Position numbers and translations under genes: made by a program
Notes under the pieces: model-generated
Database searches by the model: none
The model's input: only the letters and a program-made list of their open reading frames with translations
What the model was told of the DNA's origin: nothing
Shown: positions 26,458 through 34,494 of the stretch, one piece after another
Position numbering within the stretch: the first letter of the stretch is position 1
Layout: every line of letters begins with the position of its first letter
Source of the DNA: MWCO01 sp964488865
GTDB taxonomy: Bacteria > Myxococcota_A > Polyangia > Polyangiales > Polyangiaceae
DNA length: 64,000 nt
Reading direction: 5' to 3'
NCBI GenBank assembly: GCA_964488865.1
Contig: CAZAWR010000006.1
Span: forward strand, 124,001 to 188,000

Positions 26458-27358
26458 GAGGAGCGCGATTCTGGTGGTGGATCCACCAGCCCCCGGGGAC
26501 GAGGTCCTGCACGTGTCGGTCCGCGCCACGGATGTTGTCGTGCGCGGCCTTGTAGGCAACGTCGTCCACCTTCTCGAACCGCTCGACGTCGCCGATGTCG
26601 CGCAGGACCGCAGCCGCTTCAGGGGTGCTGGCGAAGGCGATCATGGCGTTCACGAACAGGTCGCGTTTGGCCGCGTCCAGACCCGAACGGAAGAAGATCG
26701 GCTCGTTGGGGATCGGGTCCGTGGTGGCGATGACGCGCAGGGTGGTGTCTCCTTCCACGGCGTGGATGAACGTGGCCGCGGCGTCCACCTTGCCCGAGCG
26801 AAGCTGTTCGAGGACGGCTTCGTGCGTCCCGGCGAACACGGGCTTGGGCTGCACGTTCGCCTCGCGCAACAGCTTGGCAGGGTACACGAACCCGGAGGTC
26901 GAGTAGCGGTCCACGAAGGCGATGGTCTTGCCGGTCAGCGCGTCGAGTTTGTCGACAGGGCCATCGGCCCGGCTCACGATGACGCCTTGAAACGTGCCTG
27001 AGCCACCTTCGCGGATGAGGCGAAGGCCCGCGTGCGCCCCGTACTCCTGATGACAGAAGAGGAAGTCGAACAGGGGCAGGAGCCAGGCGTCGGCGGCATG
27101 GGATCCCACGCTGGCGACAGCGTCGGCCTGGGACTCGGCGACGCGGATCTCGAGGTGCAGACCTGACTTCTCTTCGACGAACTTCTCGAGGAGGGCGAGG
27201 TTCGCGGGCTCGGCGCGATGGGACGGGGACAGGACGAGAACGAAGGGGCTGCCAGCCTCACCGACGTTCTTGAGGTCTCGGCCCTTGCAGGCGGGGGCGG
27301 CGCCGGAGATCCAGAATGCGATGGGGAGGAGTAGCAGGAGTCGTCTTGGGGTCAGCAT
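26438..27358 (-). CDS. PhnD/SsuA/TauA-like substrate-binding lipoprotein
   Basis: Periplasmic binding protein of the phosphate/phosphonate family (PhnD-like), about 306 residues. The signal peptide ends in SGAAPAC, a lipobox-like site. Domain features include FVLVLSPSHR at the N-terminus of the first lobe, the FDFLFCHQEYGAHAGLRLIREG strand-loop (read in two pieces), and DALTGKTIAFVDRYSTSGFVYP, typical of PhnD proteins. No permease or ATPase gene is adjacent, so it may be an orphan receptor or may serve signalling; its ligand is unknown. ATG at 27358 is chosen because the signal peptide starts there; 14 in-frame codons lie upstream without a ribosome binding site. Confidence 0.82.
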   Translation of the reverse strand: MLTPRRLLLLLPIAFWISGAAPACKGRDLKNVGEAGSPFVLVLSPSHRAEPANLALLEKFVEEKSGLHLEIRVAESQADAVASVGSHAADAWLLPLFDFLFCHQEYGAHAGLRLIREGGSGTFQGVIVSRADGPVDKLDALTGKTIAFVDRYSTSGFVYPAKLLREANVQPKPVFAGTHEAVLEQLRSGKVDAAATFIHAVEGDTTLRVIATTDPIPNEPIFFRSGLDAAKRDLFVNAMIAFASTPEAAAVLRDIGDVERFEKVDDVAYKAAHDNIRGADRHVQDLVPGGWWIHHQNRAPLSGYAP

Positions 27359-27519
27359 GGCGGACGGGCCCGGTCTAGCCCGAGAGAGCCTGGGTCGCAA
27401 CCCTGCGGGTGGGGGAATTTCGCAAAAGCGTCACCATGGTCGGAGGTGAGAGCAGGGAACGACCTTGGACTCCGGGGTTAGCGTCACGGTGACCCGTTCG
27501 GACTTTCCGCCCCACACCT

Positions 27520-28899
27520 TCACTTCGGAGGAGTAATCGTCTCGCACCCGATCTCGATGTCGATCGCTCCGCTGTGTTCCTGCATGAACTTGCACGACTG
27601 CGGGCACAACAGGATCTTCGTCGGGTCCCCCACGTTGGGGTCCACGTCGTAGTACCAACCACCCTGCGTCGGGTCACACGCGCCCAGTGAGCCCACGTAG
27701 TACACCGGGAACTTCTCCCCGTTGGGCGCCGTGTACATGACGTTGACCTCGTCGTAATCCATCGGAATACCGGGGTTCGGGACCTGGAACTCGCACTGCA
27801 TGAAGGCGCCGCGGATGGCCTCGAGCGCCGCCTTGAACTGCGCTGTCATGTCCTGGTTGGCCTGCACAATGAACGCCTGGTTCGTGCCCCCCGACGCCGC
27901 AATCCCGTTCAGAGAGTTGCCCAACGTCGCCATGCCAGCCGGGATGACCCCGATCACAAACGTGCGGATCGAAGGACTTCCGCTCACCCCCGCCGCGGCA
28001 ACCGCCTTCACCTCGTTGATCGGGAACATCGCGTCCCCCGAACACGCCGTGGGCTGCCCGTCGGTGGCGAAGATGACGATGGTCGTGTGACCCGGATGCT
28101 GCGTCGCCCAGGACCGAGCGTGCTGGATCGCCCCCTCGAGGGCCGGGGCCGATGGCGTCATCGTTAGCGGTTCGTGCGCATTGAGCGACGCCAACAGCGC
28201 TGCGTTCACCCCCGGGATCGCCGCGATGGGCACCTCGGGCGTGGCGTACGCGGACACGTCGCACGAGTCGTTGCTGCAGAACTTCACCGTCCCCCCATTG
28301 CCGTCGTCGAAGCTCATGCACTCCGAAGCCGAGGGACAGTTCGCGTCGCTCGAACAATTCGACATGCAGTGCTTGCCGTTGTCGAGGGTCGCGCAGATCT
28401 TGCCGGTCCCGCAGTCACTCGGACCGCTGCACGTGAAGGTTCCCCAGGGCTCGATGGGCAGCGGGAAGTACTGGATGCCCATGCTCATCCCGGTAGGCGT
28501 CGCGGGGTCGTTGAGGAAGCCCACGAACGCCTTCTTCACCGCGTCCCACTGCGTGTCCCCCAGCGGCTGCATCAGGTTCACCGGCGACCCCATCGACCCG
28601 GACTGATCCATCATCACGTACATGTCGAGCGGAAAGGGCTCCGCCTTCGCCGAGGTCTTCAAGCACGAATCACCGTCGGGAATGAAGACGTCCGTCGCCG
28701 CCTCCGGGTTCACGGGCAACGTGTCCGGAACGTTGGCGTCAGGCAAGATACTGCCCCCGTCGATGGTTCCCCCCGAACCGCCGGAGCCCCCCGCAGCCGA
28801 GGACCCACCGCCTCCGTAGGGCGACTTCTCATCCGAGCCGGCGCTGCACGCAGCGACCGACATTCCGAGCGCGAGGCAAGCAAGAATTCCTGGGCGCAT
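27520..28899 (-). CDS. von Willebrand factor A domain lipoprotein
   Basis: A 459-residue surface lipoprotein. The signal peptide ends in GMSVAACSAG (lipobox). A Gly/Ser-rich linker is followed by a VWA domain from about residue 90 with the MIDAS motif DQSGSMGS and, later, FATDGQPTAC. Between them a Cys-rich insert (CSGPSDCGTGKICATLD) and a second one (CSSDANCPSASECMSF) break the VWA domain, as is usual in myxobacterial proteins of this type. Likely a metal-dependent adhesin or binding protein; partner unknown. The ATG at 28899 has a strong GGAGG site six bases upstream, and the leader sequence there also occurs before the cysteine-repeat lipoprotein. Confidence 0.88.
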   Translation of the reverse strand: MRPGILACLALGMSVAACSAGSDEKSPYGGGGSSAAGGSGGSGGTIDGGSILPDANVPDTLPVNPEAATDVFIPDGDSCLKTSAKAEPFPLDMYVMMDQSGSMGSPVNLMQPLGDTQWDAVKKAFVGFLNDPATPTGMSMGIQYFPLPIEPWGTFTCSGPSDCGTGKICATLDNGKHCMSNCSSDANCPSASECMSFDDGNGGTVKFCSNDSCDVSAYATPEVPIAAIPGVNAALLASLNAHEPLTMTPSAPALEGAIQHARSWATQHPGHTTIVIFATDGQPTACSGDAMFPINEVKAVAAAGVSGSPSIRTFVIGVIPAGMATLGNSLNGIAASGGTNQAFIVQANQDMTAQFKAALEAIRGAFMQCEFQVPNPGIPMDYDEVNVMYTAPNGEKFPVYYVGSLGACDPTQGGWYYDVDPNVGDPTKILLCPQSCKFMQEHSGAIDIEIGCETITPPK

Positions 28900-29043
28900 C
28901 CAAAACCTCCAAGCGAAACGTATCACGTTCGGGGCCGTTTGCGACCCGGGAGGTCTGACAGGGCTACGGGCCGGGAACCCTTGAGCCCGAGCCTGAGCCC
29001 GAGCCCCTTTGCTTTCCCCCCCGCCTCCTGCACACTTGCCTCG

Positions 29044-29838
29044 ATGACGCCCGTCGCCAGGCACCGCTACCCGACCGAGCTCACCACCCTGGCCGGAACC
29101 TTGACCGTGAGCACCGTGCTCATCTTCGCCCTCTCGACCCTCACCGTCGGCGGCGTGGCTGTCGTCGTCCTGCTCGGGTTCCTCTTCACGTACGGCATGG
29201 TCCAGTGGAGCACCTGGAAGCTGAAGCGCGCCGCGCTGCCCTCGGAGAAGGTGCCCGTCGTCCACGGGGTCGTCGAACAGTGCAAGGAACGCCTCGGAAT
29301 CCGCGATGGCGTGAGGGTGTACGTCGTCGATGCACCGGTTCTCAATGCGTACGCGGTCGGGTTCCGATACCCGCAGTCCATCGTCCTGTACTCCGGTCTC
29401 GTCCGCGCCCTGGACCGCGACGAGCTTGCATACGTCATCGGCCACGAGATGGGACACGTCCTGTTTCGGCACACGACGATCCACGCGCTCACGGGGCAAC
29501 TCGGGCTGCACACCTTCGGCATCCCGGTGCTCGGCTACTTCCTTCGCTACATCTTCTACTTCTGGATGCGCGTGTCGGAGTTCTCCGCGGACCGGGCCGG
29601 GCTCATCGCCTGCGGCAAGCTCGACAAGGCCCTGTCCACCCAGCTCAAGCTCTCGGTCGGTCCCGCACGCGCCGAGCAACTCGACATTCGCTCGATCATC
29701 GAGCATTACCGCAACCACGACGTCGGCATCGTCGATCAGCTCAAGGACGTGCTCAGCACGCACCCTGGCGCCCAGACGCGCATGGACAAGATGGTCGACT
29801 TCGCCCATTCGGGCGCGGTCCCGGAGCTCGCACGGTGA
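29044..29838 (+). CDS. M48 family zinc metallopeptidase
   Basis: A 264-residue membrane-linked peptidase of the HtpX/Ste24-related M48 group. Two hydrophobic helices precede the catalytic domain. The zinc site is HEMGH at about residues 140-144, with the third ligand in SEFSADRAGL. Also visible are VLNAYAVGF and IVLYSGLVRAL, both typical for M48. Such peptidases take part in membrane and envelope protein quality control. The gene's stop overlaps the next start (GTGA at 29835-29838). Confidence 0.92.
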   Translation: MTPVARHRYPTELTTLAGTLTVSTVLIFALSTLTVGGVAVVVLLGFLFTYGMVQWSTWKLKRAALPSEKVPVVHGVVEQCKERLGIRDGVRVYVVDAPVLNAYAVGFRYPQSIVLYSGLVRALDRDELAYVIGHEMGHVLFRHTTIHALTGQLGLHTFGIPVLGYFLRYIFYFWMRVSEFSADRAGLIACGKLDKALSTQLKLSVGPARAEQLDIRSIIEHYRNHDVGIVDQLKDVLSTHPGAQTRMDKMVDFAHSGAVPELAR

Positions 29839-30440
29839 AAGCACTTCGCACGGTCCCGTTCGCAGTCGTTCTCCTCACCACGTCGACGGCGTTTGGAGAG
29901 GCACCCTCGCCCTCAGACTCGGCCGAGACGGAGGAGGATCGGGTCACGAGGGAGGACCGCGAGAAGCAGGAAGCGCAGTACGCGCGCAACCGGTTCGCCA
30001 TTCAGGTCGGCTTCGGGCGAGAGATCGTGAAGGCGCGGCACGAGATCACGGGGTGGTCCGGGCGAACCGAGTTTGCCATGGTGGTCCCGTTCGACGATGG
30101 CGCTGCGCCACTGGTGATCGTCCAGGTCGGGTTCTCGGGGTGGTCGAGCGAAGACGAAGACCGGTACGGCGAGACGCCCTGGGGATTCGGCTTCGCAGGC
30201 GGGGTCGGCTATGGCTACCGCACGCCGTGGCTCATCGGATATGCAGGCATCTCTTTCGGCGCAGGCTTCGACAACGGAGAGGAGCCCGCGGCAGGAGCGT
30301 ACGGGGGCTTCGCCAACGCTGGCTTCGATCTCATGGGAGTCCGTCTGCTGGGCGACGCACGTGCCGAGTACCGGACGATGACGGCCGACGGGAGTCGGTG
30401 GCACCTCACCTACGGCGCTCTGGTGTCGGTCGATCTGTAA
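29835..30440 (+). CDS. Exported protein, predicted outer-membrane beta-barrel, unknown family
   Basis: A 201-residue protein with a signal peptide (VKALRTVPFAVVLLTTSTAF, then GEA) and a charged segment (EEDRVTREDREKQEAQYA), followed by alternating aromatic/Gly-rich strands (FAIQVGFGREI, WGFGFAGGVGYGYRTPWLIG, AGISFGAGF, LTYGALVSVDL) ending in a hydrophobic C-terminal strand, as in small outer-membrane barrels. Starts with GTG overlapping the M48 stop, so the peptidase may help mature or survey it; that link is inference. It overlaps the convergent downstream gene by 35 bases. Confidence 0.7.
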   Translation: MKALRTVPFAVVLLTTSTAFGEAPSPSDSAETEEDRVTREDREKQEAQYARNRFAIQVGFGREIVKARHEITGWSGRTEFAMVVPFDDGAAPLVIVQVGFSGWSSEDEDRYGETPWGFGFAGGVGYGYRTPWLIGYAGISFGAGFDNGEEPAAGAYGGFANAGFDLMGVRLLGDARAEYRTMTADGSRWHLTYGALVSVDL

Positions 30441-31110
30441 CCGCCGCCTTCAGGCGGAGGCCCTTGACCAGCCCTAGGATCCCCAACAGGAGCCCGAGCA
30501 CCACGGCCGCCACCCCTGGTCCGCCGCGCCACAGCAGCGCGCGACGCACGTCTCTCTCCTCGCCGTGAATCGCCAAGGTGGCGTCGATTCCGAAGTCGTA
30601 CGAACCTCCTCGGTCCTGCCGCACGTCGCCGAACAGCGCCAGCTTCTGCCCATGCCGCAACGCGGGCACTTGCTCTCCGGCCACGCCTTCCATCGGCCAC
30701 CCCACGGGACGGTACAGCTCATGGCTCACGAGAACCCGCGCGTCCCCCACCACGAGCTCGAGCCCTCGAAGTCCGAGCACTCCATCCGCACAAACCGCGA
30801 AGGCTCGGTCGGGACACGCAAAAATCGTTTCCGCAATCACACCTTCGATCAGCGCATAGTCCCCCGCTGTGCGGAGCGCATCCCGATCGCGCAGGATGGG
30901 CTGTCGAGAACGGTCGTACCACGCGGACGCCTCGAGCGCTCCCAGGCTGCTCACGGCGAGCACACCGAGGCTGAGCGCGATAGAGACGCGTCGAAGCACG
31001 GTCGGGTTGGGCCTTCCAGGTCCCTGCGGCGCGTTGCCTGCGTGTCGGGCGGCCACACGTGTGAAGACGGCGAGCAACGCGAGGAACGCGACGAGGACGA
31101 GACCGATCAT
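30406..31110 (-). CDS. Membrane protein of unknown function
   Basis: A 234-residue protein with an N-terminal hydrophobic helix (MIGLVLVAFLALLAVFTRVA), a second near residues 42-60, and a third at about 200-220 (GVAAVVLGLLLGILGLVKGL). The soluble middle part has ALIEGVIAETIFACPDRAFAVCADG. The general layout, with membrane helices flanking a small beta-rich domain with a YALIEG-type start, resembles bacterial proteins of the BAM/GIDE (E3-like) group, but the similarity is weak and not claimed. An ATG at 31110 follows an AGGGTGA site. Convergent with the barrel protein gene. Confidence 0.6.
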   Translation of the reverse strand: MIGLVLVAFLALLAVFTRVAARHAGNAPQGPGRPNPTVLRRVSIALSLGVLAVSSLGALEASAWYDRSRQPILRDRDALRTAGDYALIEGVIAETIFACPDRAFAVCADGVLGLRGLELVVGDARVLVSHELYRPVGWPMEGVAGEQVPALRHGQKLALFGDVRQDRGGSYDFGIDATLAIHGEERDVRRALLWRGGPGVAAVVLGLLLGILGLVKGLRLKAAVTDRPTPERRR

Positions 31111-31161
31111 GGGTTCACCCTACCGAAGGGTGGCCCATCGAAGCAAACGCTGGAGGAAGTA

Positions 31162-34100
31162 TCAAAGGCCCGAGGCGGCCCGGAACGGCGTGTACGTGGG
31201 CAGGGGCGATTCGGAGCCCGGTCCGAACCCACAGTCGTGGGGGCAGCCGTACGCCGACTCACCGCACCACGTCTCGCAGAGGTAGTTGCCGCACACGCAC
31301 CAAGCGAGACAGTCGGGCTGGCACGTGTTCGCGTTCTCGCCGCACTCGGGCTGGCAGGCGCCGTCGCCGCACATGCAGCTCGACCCGCAGTCGTAGGGGC
31401 AGGACCAGGAGTCCTCACAGTAGGGGTCGCAGTAGCCGTCGCCGCAAATGCAGCTCGAGCCGCAGTCCTGGGGACAGGACCAGCCGTCTTCCCCGCAGTG
31501 CGGCTCGCAAACGTAGTTGCCACAGAAGCACTGCTCCTGACAATCGGGCGGACAGCTCCAGGCGTCCTCGCCGCACCAGGAGTCGCAGACGAAGTCGCCA
31601 CAGAGGCAGGCCGACCCACAGTCGACGGGACAAGACGAAGAGGTCTCCCCGCACTGGGGCTGGCACGCGCCGTTTCCGCAGTCGCAGGCGAAGCCGCAGT
31701 CGGTCGGGCAGGACAGGCTCGTCTCCCCGCACTCGGAATCGCAGTACGCGTCGCCACAAATGCAGGACGTGCAGTCCTTGGGACAGGAGGCCGCGGTCTC
31801 GCCGCACTGGGGCTGGCACGCGCCGTTGCCGCACACACAGGTGTAACCGCAATCCTGGGGACACGTGCTGCTCGACTCGCACGCTGCGTTGCAGAAGGCG
31901 TCGCCGCAAATGCAGTAGGCACAATCGATCGGGCAGGTCATCTCGTTCTCGCCGCAGGCAGGATCGCACTTGCCGTCGCCACAGAGGCATCCGGACCCGC
32001 AATCCTGCGGACAGCTCATCTGGTTCTCACCGCAGGGCGGCTGGCAGAGGCCGTTGCCGCAGATGCAGGTGACCGGGCAATCCTGCGGGCAGGTGGTCTC
32101 CGTCTCCCCGCACGACGGCATGCAGCTGCCGTCGCCGCACTTGCACTCGACGGGACAATCCTGGGGACAGCTGTTCGACGTCTCGCCACACTGGGCTTGG
32201 CAGACGCCATTGCCGCACACGCAGCCGGTCGGACAGTCCTTAGGACAGCTGCCGGGGGTTTCGCCGCAAGCCGACTGGCAGACGCCGTCGCCGCATACGC
32301 AGATGGGCGCACAGTCCCCGGGGCAGGTGGTGGAAGATTCGCCGCAGTGGGGCTGGCACTGGCCGTTGCCGCAGATGCACTGGGGACCGCAGTCCCACGG
32401 ACAGGAGCTCGCGGTCTCGCCGCACTGGGGCATGCAGACGCCGTCGCCGCAGGCGCAGGTCGAACCGCAGTCCTTGGGACAGGTGTTGGGGTCTTCCTTG
32501 CAGGCAGGGTCACAGATGCCATCCCCGCACATGCAGGCCGGCCCGCAGTCGTTCGGGCAGCTGTAGTTGTTCTCGCCGCACCAGTCCTCGCACATCCCAT
32601 TGCCGCACCAGCACGAGCTGCCGCAGTCGTTCGGGCAGCTGGAGGAATTCTCGCCGCACCAGGACTCGCACGTCCCGTTACCGCACCAGCACGAGCCGCC
32701 GCAATCCCAGCTGCAGTTGTAGCTGTTCTCGCCGCACCAGGACTCGCACATCCCGTTGCCGCAGTAGCACGAGCTGCCGCAATCGTTGGGGCAGTTGTAG
32801 CTGCTCTCGCCGCACCACTCCTCGCACATTCCGTTGCCGCACCAGCACGAGCTACCGCAATCGTTCGGGCAGCTGGACGTGTTCTCGCCGCACCAGGACT
32901 CGCACATCCCATTGCCACACCAGCACGAACCACCGCAGTCCCAGCTGCAGTTGTAGCTGTTCTCCCCGCACCACGACTCGCACGTTCCATTGCCGCAAGC
33001 GCACGAGGTGCCGCAATCGTTCGGGCAGTTGTAGCCGCTTTCGCCGCACCACTCTTCGCAGACTCCGTTTCCGCAGTAGCACGAGCTGCCGCAGTCCCAG
33101 CCGCAGCTGTAGCTGTTTTCCCCGCACCACGACTCACAGACTCCGTTGCCGCAGTAGCATTCGCTCCCGCAATCGGATCCGCAACTGTAGGCGTTCTCGC
33201 CGCACCACGACTCACAGACTCCATTGCCGCACCAGCACGAGCCTCCGCAGTCCGACCCGCAGGAGTAGGAATCCTCCCCGCACCACGACTCGCAGACTCC
33301 ATTGCCGCACCAGCACGAGCTGCCGCAATCCCACCCGCAGTTGTAGTTGTCCTCTCCGCACCACGGCTCGCACTGGCCGTTGCCGCAGTAGCACGAGCTG
33401 CCGCAGTCGTTTCCGCAGCTGTAGGCGTTCTCACCGCACCACGACTCGCAGACCCCGTTACCACACCAGCACTCGCTACCGCAGTCCGAGCCGCAGCTGT
33501 ACGTGTCCTCCCCGCACCACGACTCGCAGACCCCGTTGCCGCACCAGCACTCGCCGGTGCAATCCCAGCCGCAGTTGTAGGCGTCTTCCCCGCACCACTC
33601 CTCGCACACGCCGTTGCCGCAGTAGCACTCGCTCCCGCAATCGTATCCGCAGCTGTAGGCGTTCTCACCGCACCACGACTCGCAGACCCCATTGCCACAC
33701 CAGCACTCGCCACCACAATCCGAACCGCAGCTGTACGAGTCTTCCCCGCACCACTCCTCGCACACCCCATTGCCGCACCAGCACTCGCCGGTGCAATCCC
33801 AACCGCAGTTGTAGGCATCCTCGCCGCACCACGTCTCACACACGCCGTTGCCGCACCAGCACTCGCCACCACAATCCGAAGGGCAAACCGTCGCGTCCTC
33901 GCACGAGGGGTCACACACGCCGTCTCCACACGTGCAACTCGGCCGGCAATCGTCGGGACAAACCACCTCGTTCTCCCCGCACGACGCCTCACACACGCCG
34001 TTTCCGCAAAGACAGGCGGGCGTGCATGCCTTGTCGAGCGGCGAGCACACCATCGAGTCGGCCTCCGTGCAGTTCGCGCAGGTCAGGCCTTGGCTCCCGC

Positions 34101-34329
34101 ATGCGTCGTTCTGCACGCCATCGACGCACGTCCCCTTGGCATCGCAGCAACCGTCGGGACAGGTGGCAGGGCCGCAGGGACCTGTGCCTCCTCCGGACCC
34201 GCCGGTGCCGTAGTTGAAGGGCTCCTCGCCATCCAGCAAGCTGCGCCCGCATGACAGCGTCATGAGCGCCGCAGCCATGACGGCAATTACCTGCTTCCCT
34301 CCGAACCAAGGCCTCGACAACGACGTCAT
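31162..34329 (-). CDS. Giant cysteine-rich repeat lipoprotein (36 units of about 26 residues)
   Basis: A 1055-residue exported protein. The signal peptide ends in LMTLSCGRS (lipobox), followed by a Gly-rich linker and a short module (CPDGCCDAKGTC, CGSQGLTCANC). From residue 107 on there are 36 tandem units, nearly all of 26 residues with six Cys. A typical unit begins WCGNGVCESWCGE and continues with a CxxDCxxxC end. Units 3-12 repeat in threes (GWDC, GSDC, ENAYSC types), and units 14-19 do so again, showing two rounds of triplet expansion. Units 20-31 are more diverged, with QP/QA instead of SW. About one residue in five is Cys. Expected to form a disulfide-stabilised rod on the outer surface; ligand unknown. 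ATG at 34329 with a GGAGG site; 30 in-frame codons upstream lack one. Confidence 0.9.
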   Translation of the reverse strand: MTSLSRPWFGGKQVIAVMAAALMTLSCGRSLLDGEEPFNYGTGGSGGGTGPCGPATCPDGCCDAKGTCVDGVQNDACGSQGLTCANCTEADSMVCSPLDKACTPACLCGNGVCEASCGENEVVCPDDCRPSCTCGDGVCDPSCEDATVCPSDCGGECWCGNGVCETWCGEDAYNCGWDCTGECWCGNGVCEEWCGEDSYSCGSDCGGECWCGNGVCESWCGENAYSCGYDCGSECYCGNGVCEEWCGEDAYNCGWDCTGECWCGNGVCESWCGEDTYSCGSDCGSECWCGNGVCESWCGENAYSCGNDCGSSCYCGNGQCEPWCGEDNYNCGWDCGSSCWCGNGVCESWCGEDSYSCGSDCGGSCWCGNGVCESWCGENAYSCGSDCGSECYCGNGVCESWCGENSYSCGWDCGSSCYCGNGVCEEWCGESGYNCPNDCGTSCACGNGTCESWCGENSYNCSWDCGGSCWCGNGMCESWCGENTSSCPNDCGSSCWCGNGMCEEWCGESSYNCPNDCGSSCYCGNGMCESWCGENSYNCSWDCGGSCWCGNGTCESWCGENSSSCPNDCGSSCWCGNGMCEDWCGENNYSCPNDCGPACMCGDGICDPACKEDPNTCPKDCGSTCACGDGVCMPQCGETASSCPWDCGPQCICGNGQCQPHCGESSTTCPGDCAPICVCGDGVCQSACGETPGSCPKDCPTGCVCGNGVCQAQCGETSNSCPQDCPVECKCGDGSCMPSCGETETTCPQDCPVTCICGNGLCQPPCGENQMSCPQDCGSGCLCGDGKCDPACGENEMTCPIDCAYCICGDAFCNAACESSSTCPQDCGYTCVCGNGACQPQCGETAASCPKDCTSCICGDAYCDSECGETSLSCPTDCGFACDCGNGACQPQCGETSSSCPVDCGSACLCGDFVCDSWCGEDAWSCPPDCQEQCFCGNYVCEPHCGEDGWSCPQDCGSSCICGDGYCDPYCEDSWSCPYDCGSSCMCGDGACQPECGENANTCQPDCLAWCVCGNYLCETWCGESAYGCPHDCGFGPGSESPLPTYTPFRAASGL

Positions 34330-34494
34330 GCGAACCTCCAAGCGAAAAGCCACGACCGCATGGCACAATCCTGCCGTTCGATGCACCAAGCATACTGCAT
34401 GCCACGCACGCAGGCCCATTTCCCTGCGATTTTTCGACCTTCTCTACGACCCTGGCACAGGATGAGCCAGCTCAGACCGATCGAACGATCCGGC

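Noticed and set aside
28900..29844. Upstream extension of the VWA lipoprotein frame
   Set aside because: The frame stays open but runs antisense to the M48 gene; the lipoprotein signal and GGAGG site fix the start at 28899.
30440..30465. CCGCC-TTCA-GGCGG hairpin near the end of the barrel-protein gene, considered as a terminator
   Set aside because: Lies inside the C-terminal coding part of the convergent gene and lacks a T-run.
32016..33992. Another long Ala/Arg-rich frame on the reverse strand inside the cysteine array
   Set aside because: Same repeats read in the wrong phase; it lacks a start signal, while the Cys frame has a signal peptide and lipobox.
30565..34254. A long open frame of about 1,200 codons on the plus strand opposite the cysteine-array gene
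   Set aside because: It is the mirror of a repetitive, GC-biased gene. The product is Ala/Val-rich with no motifs, and it has no ribosome site.
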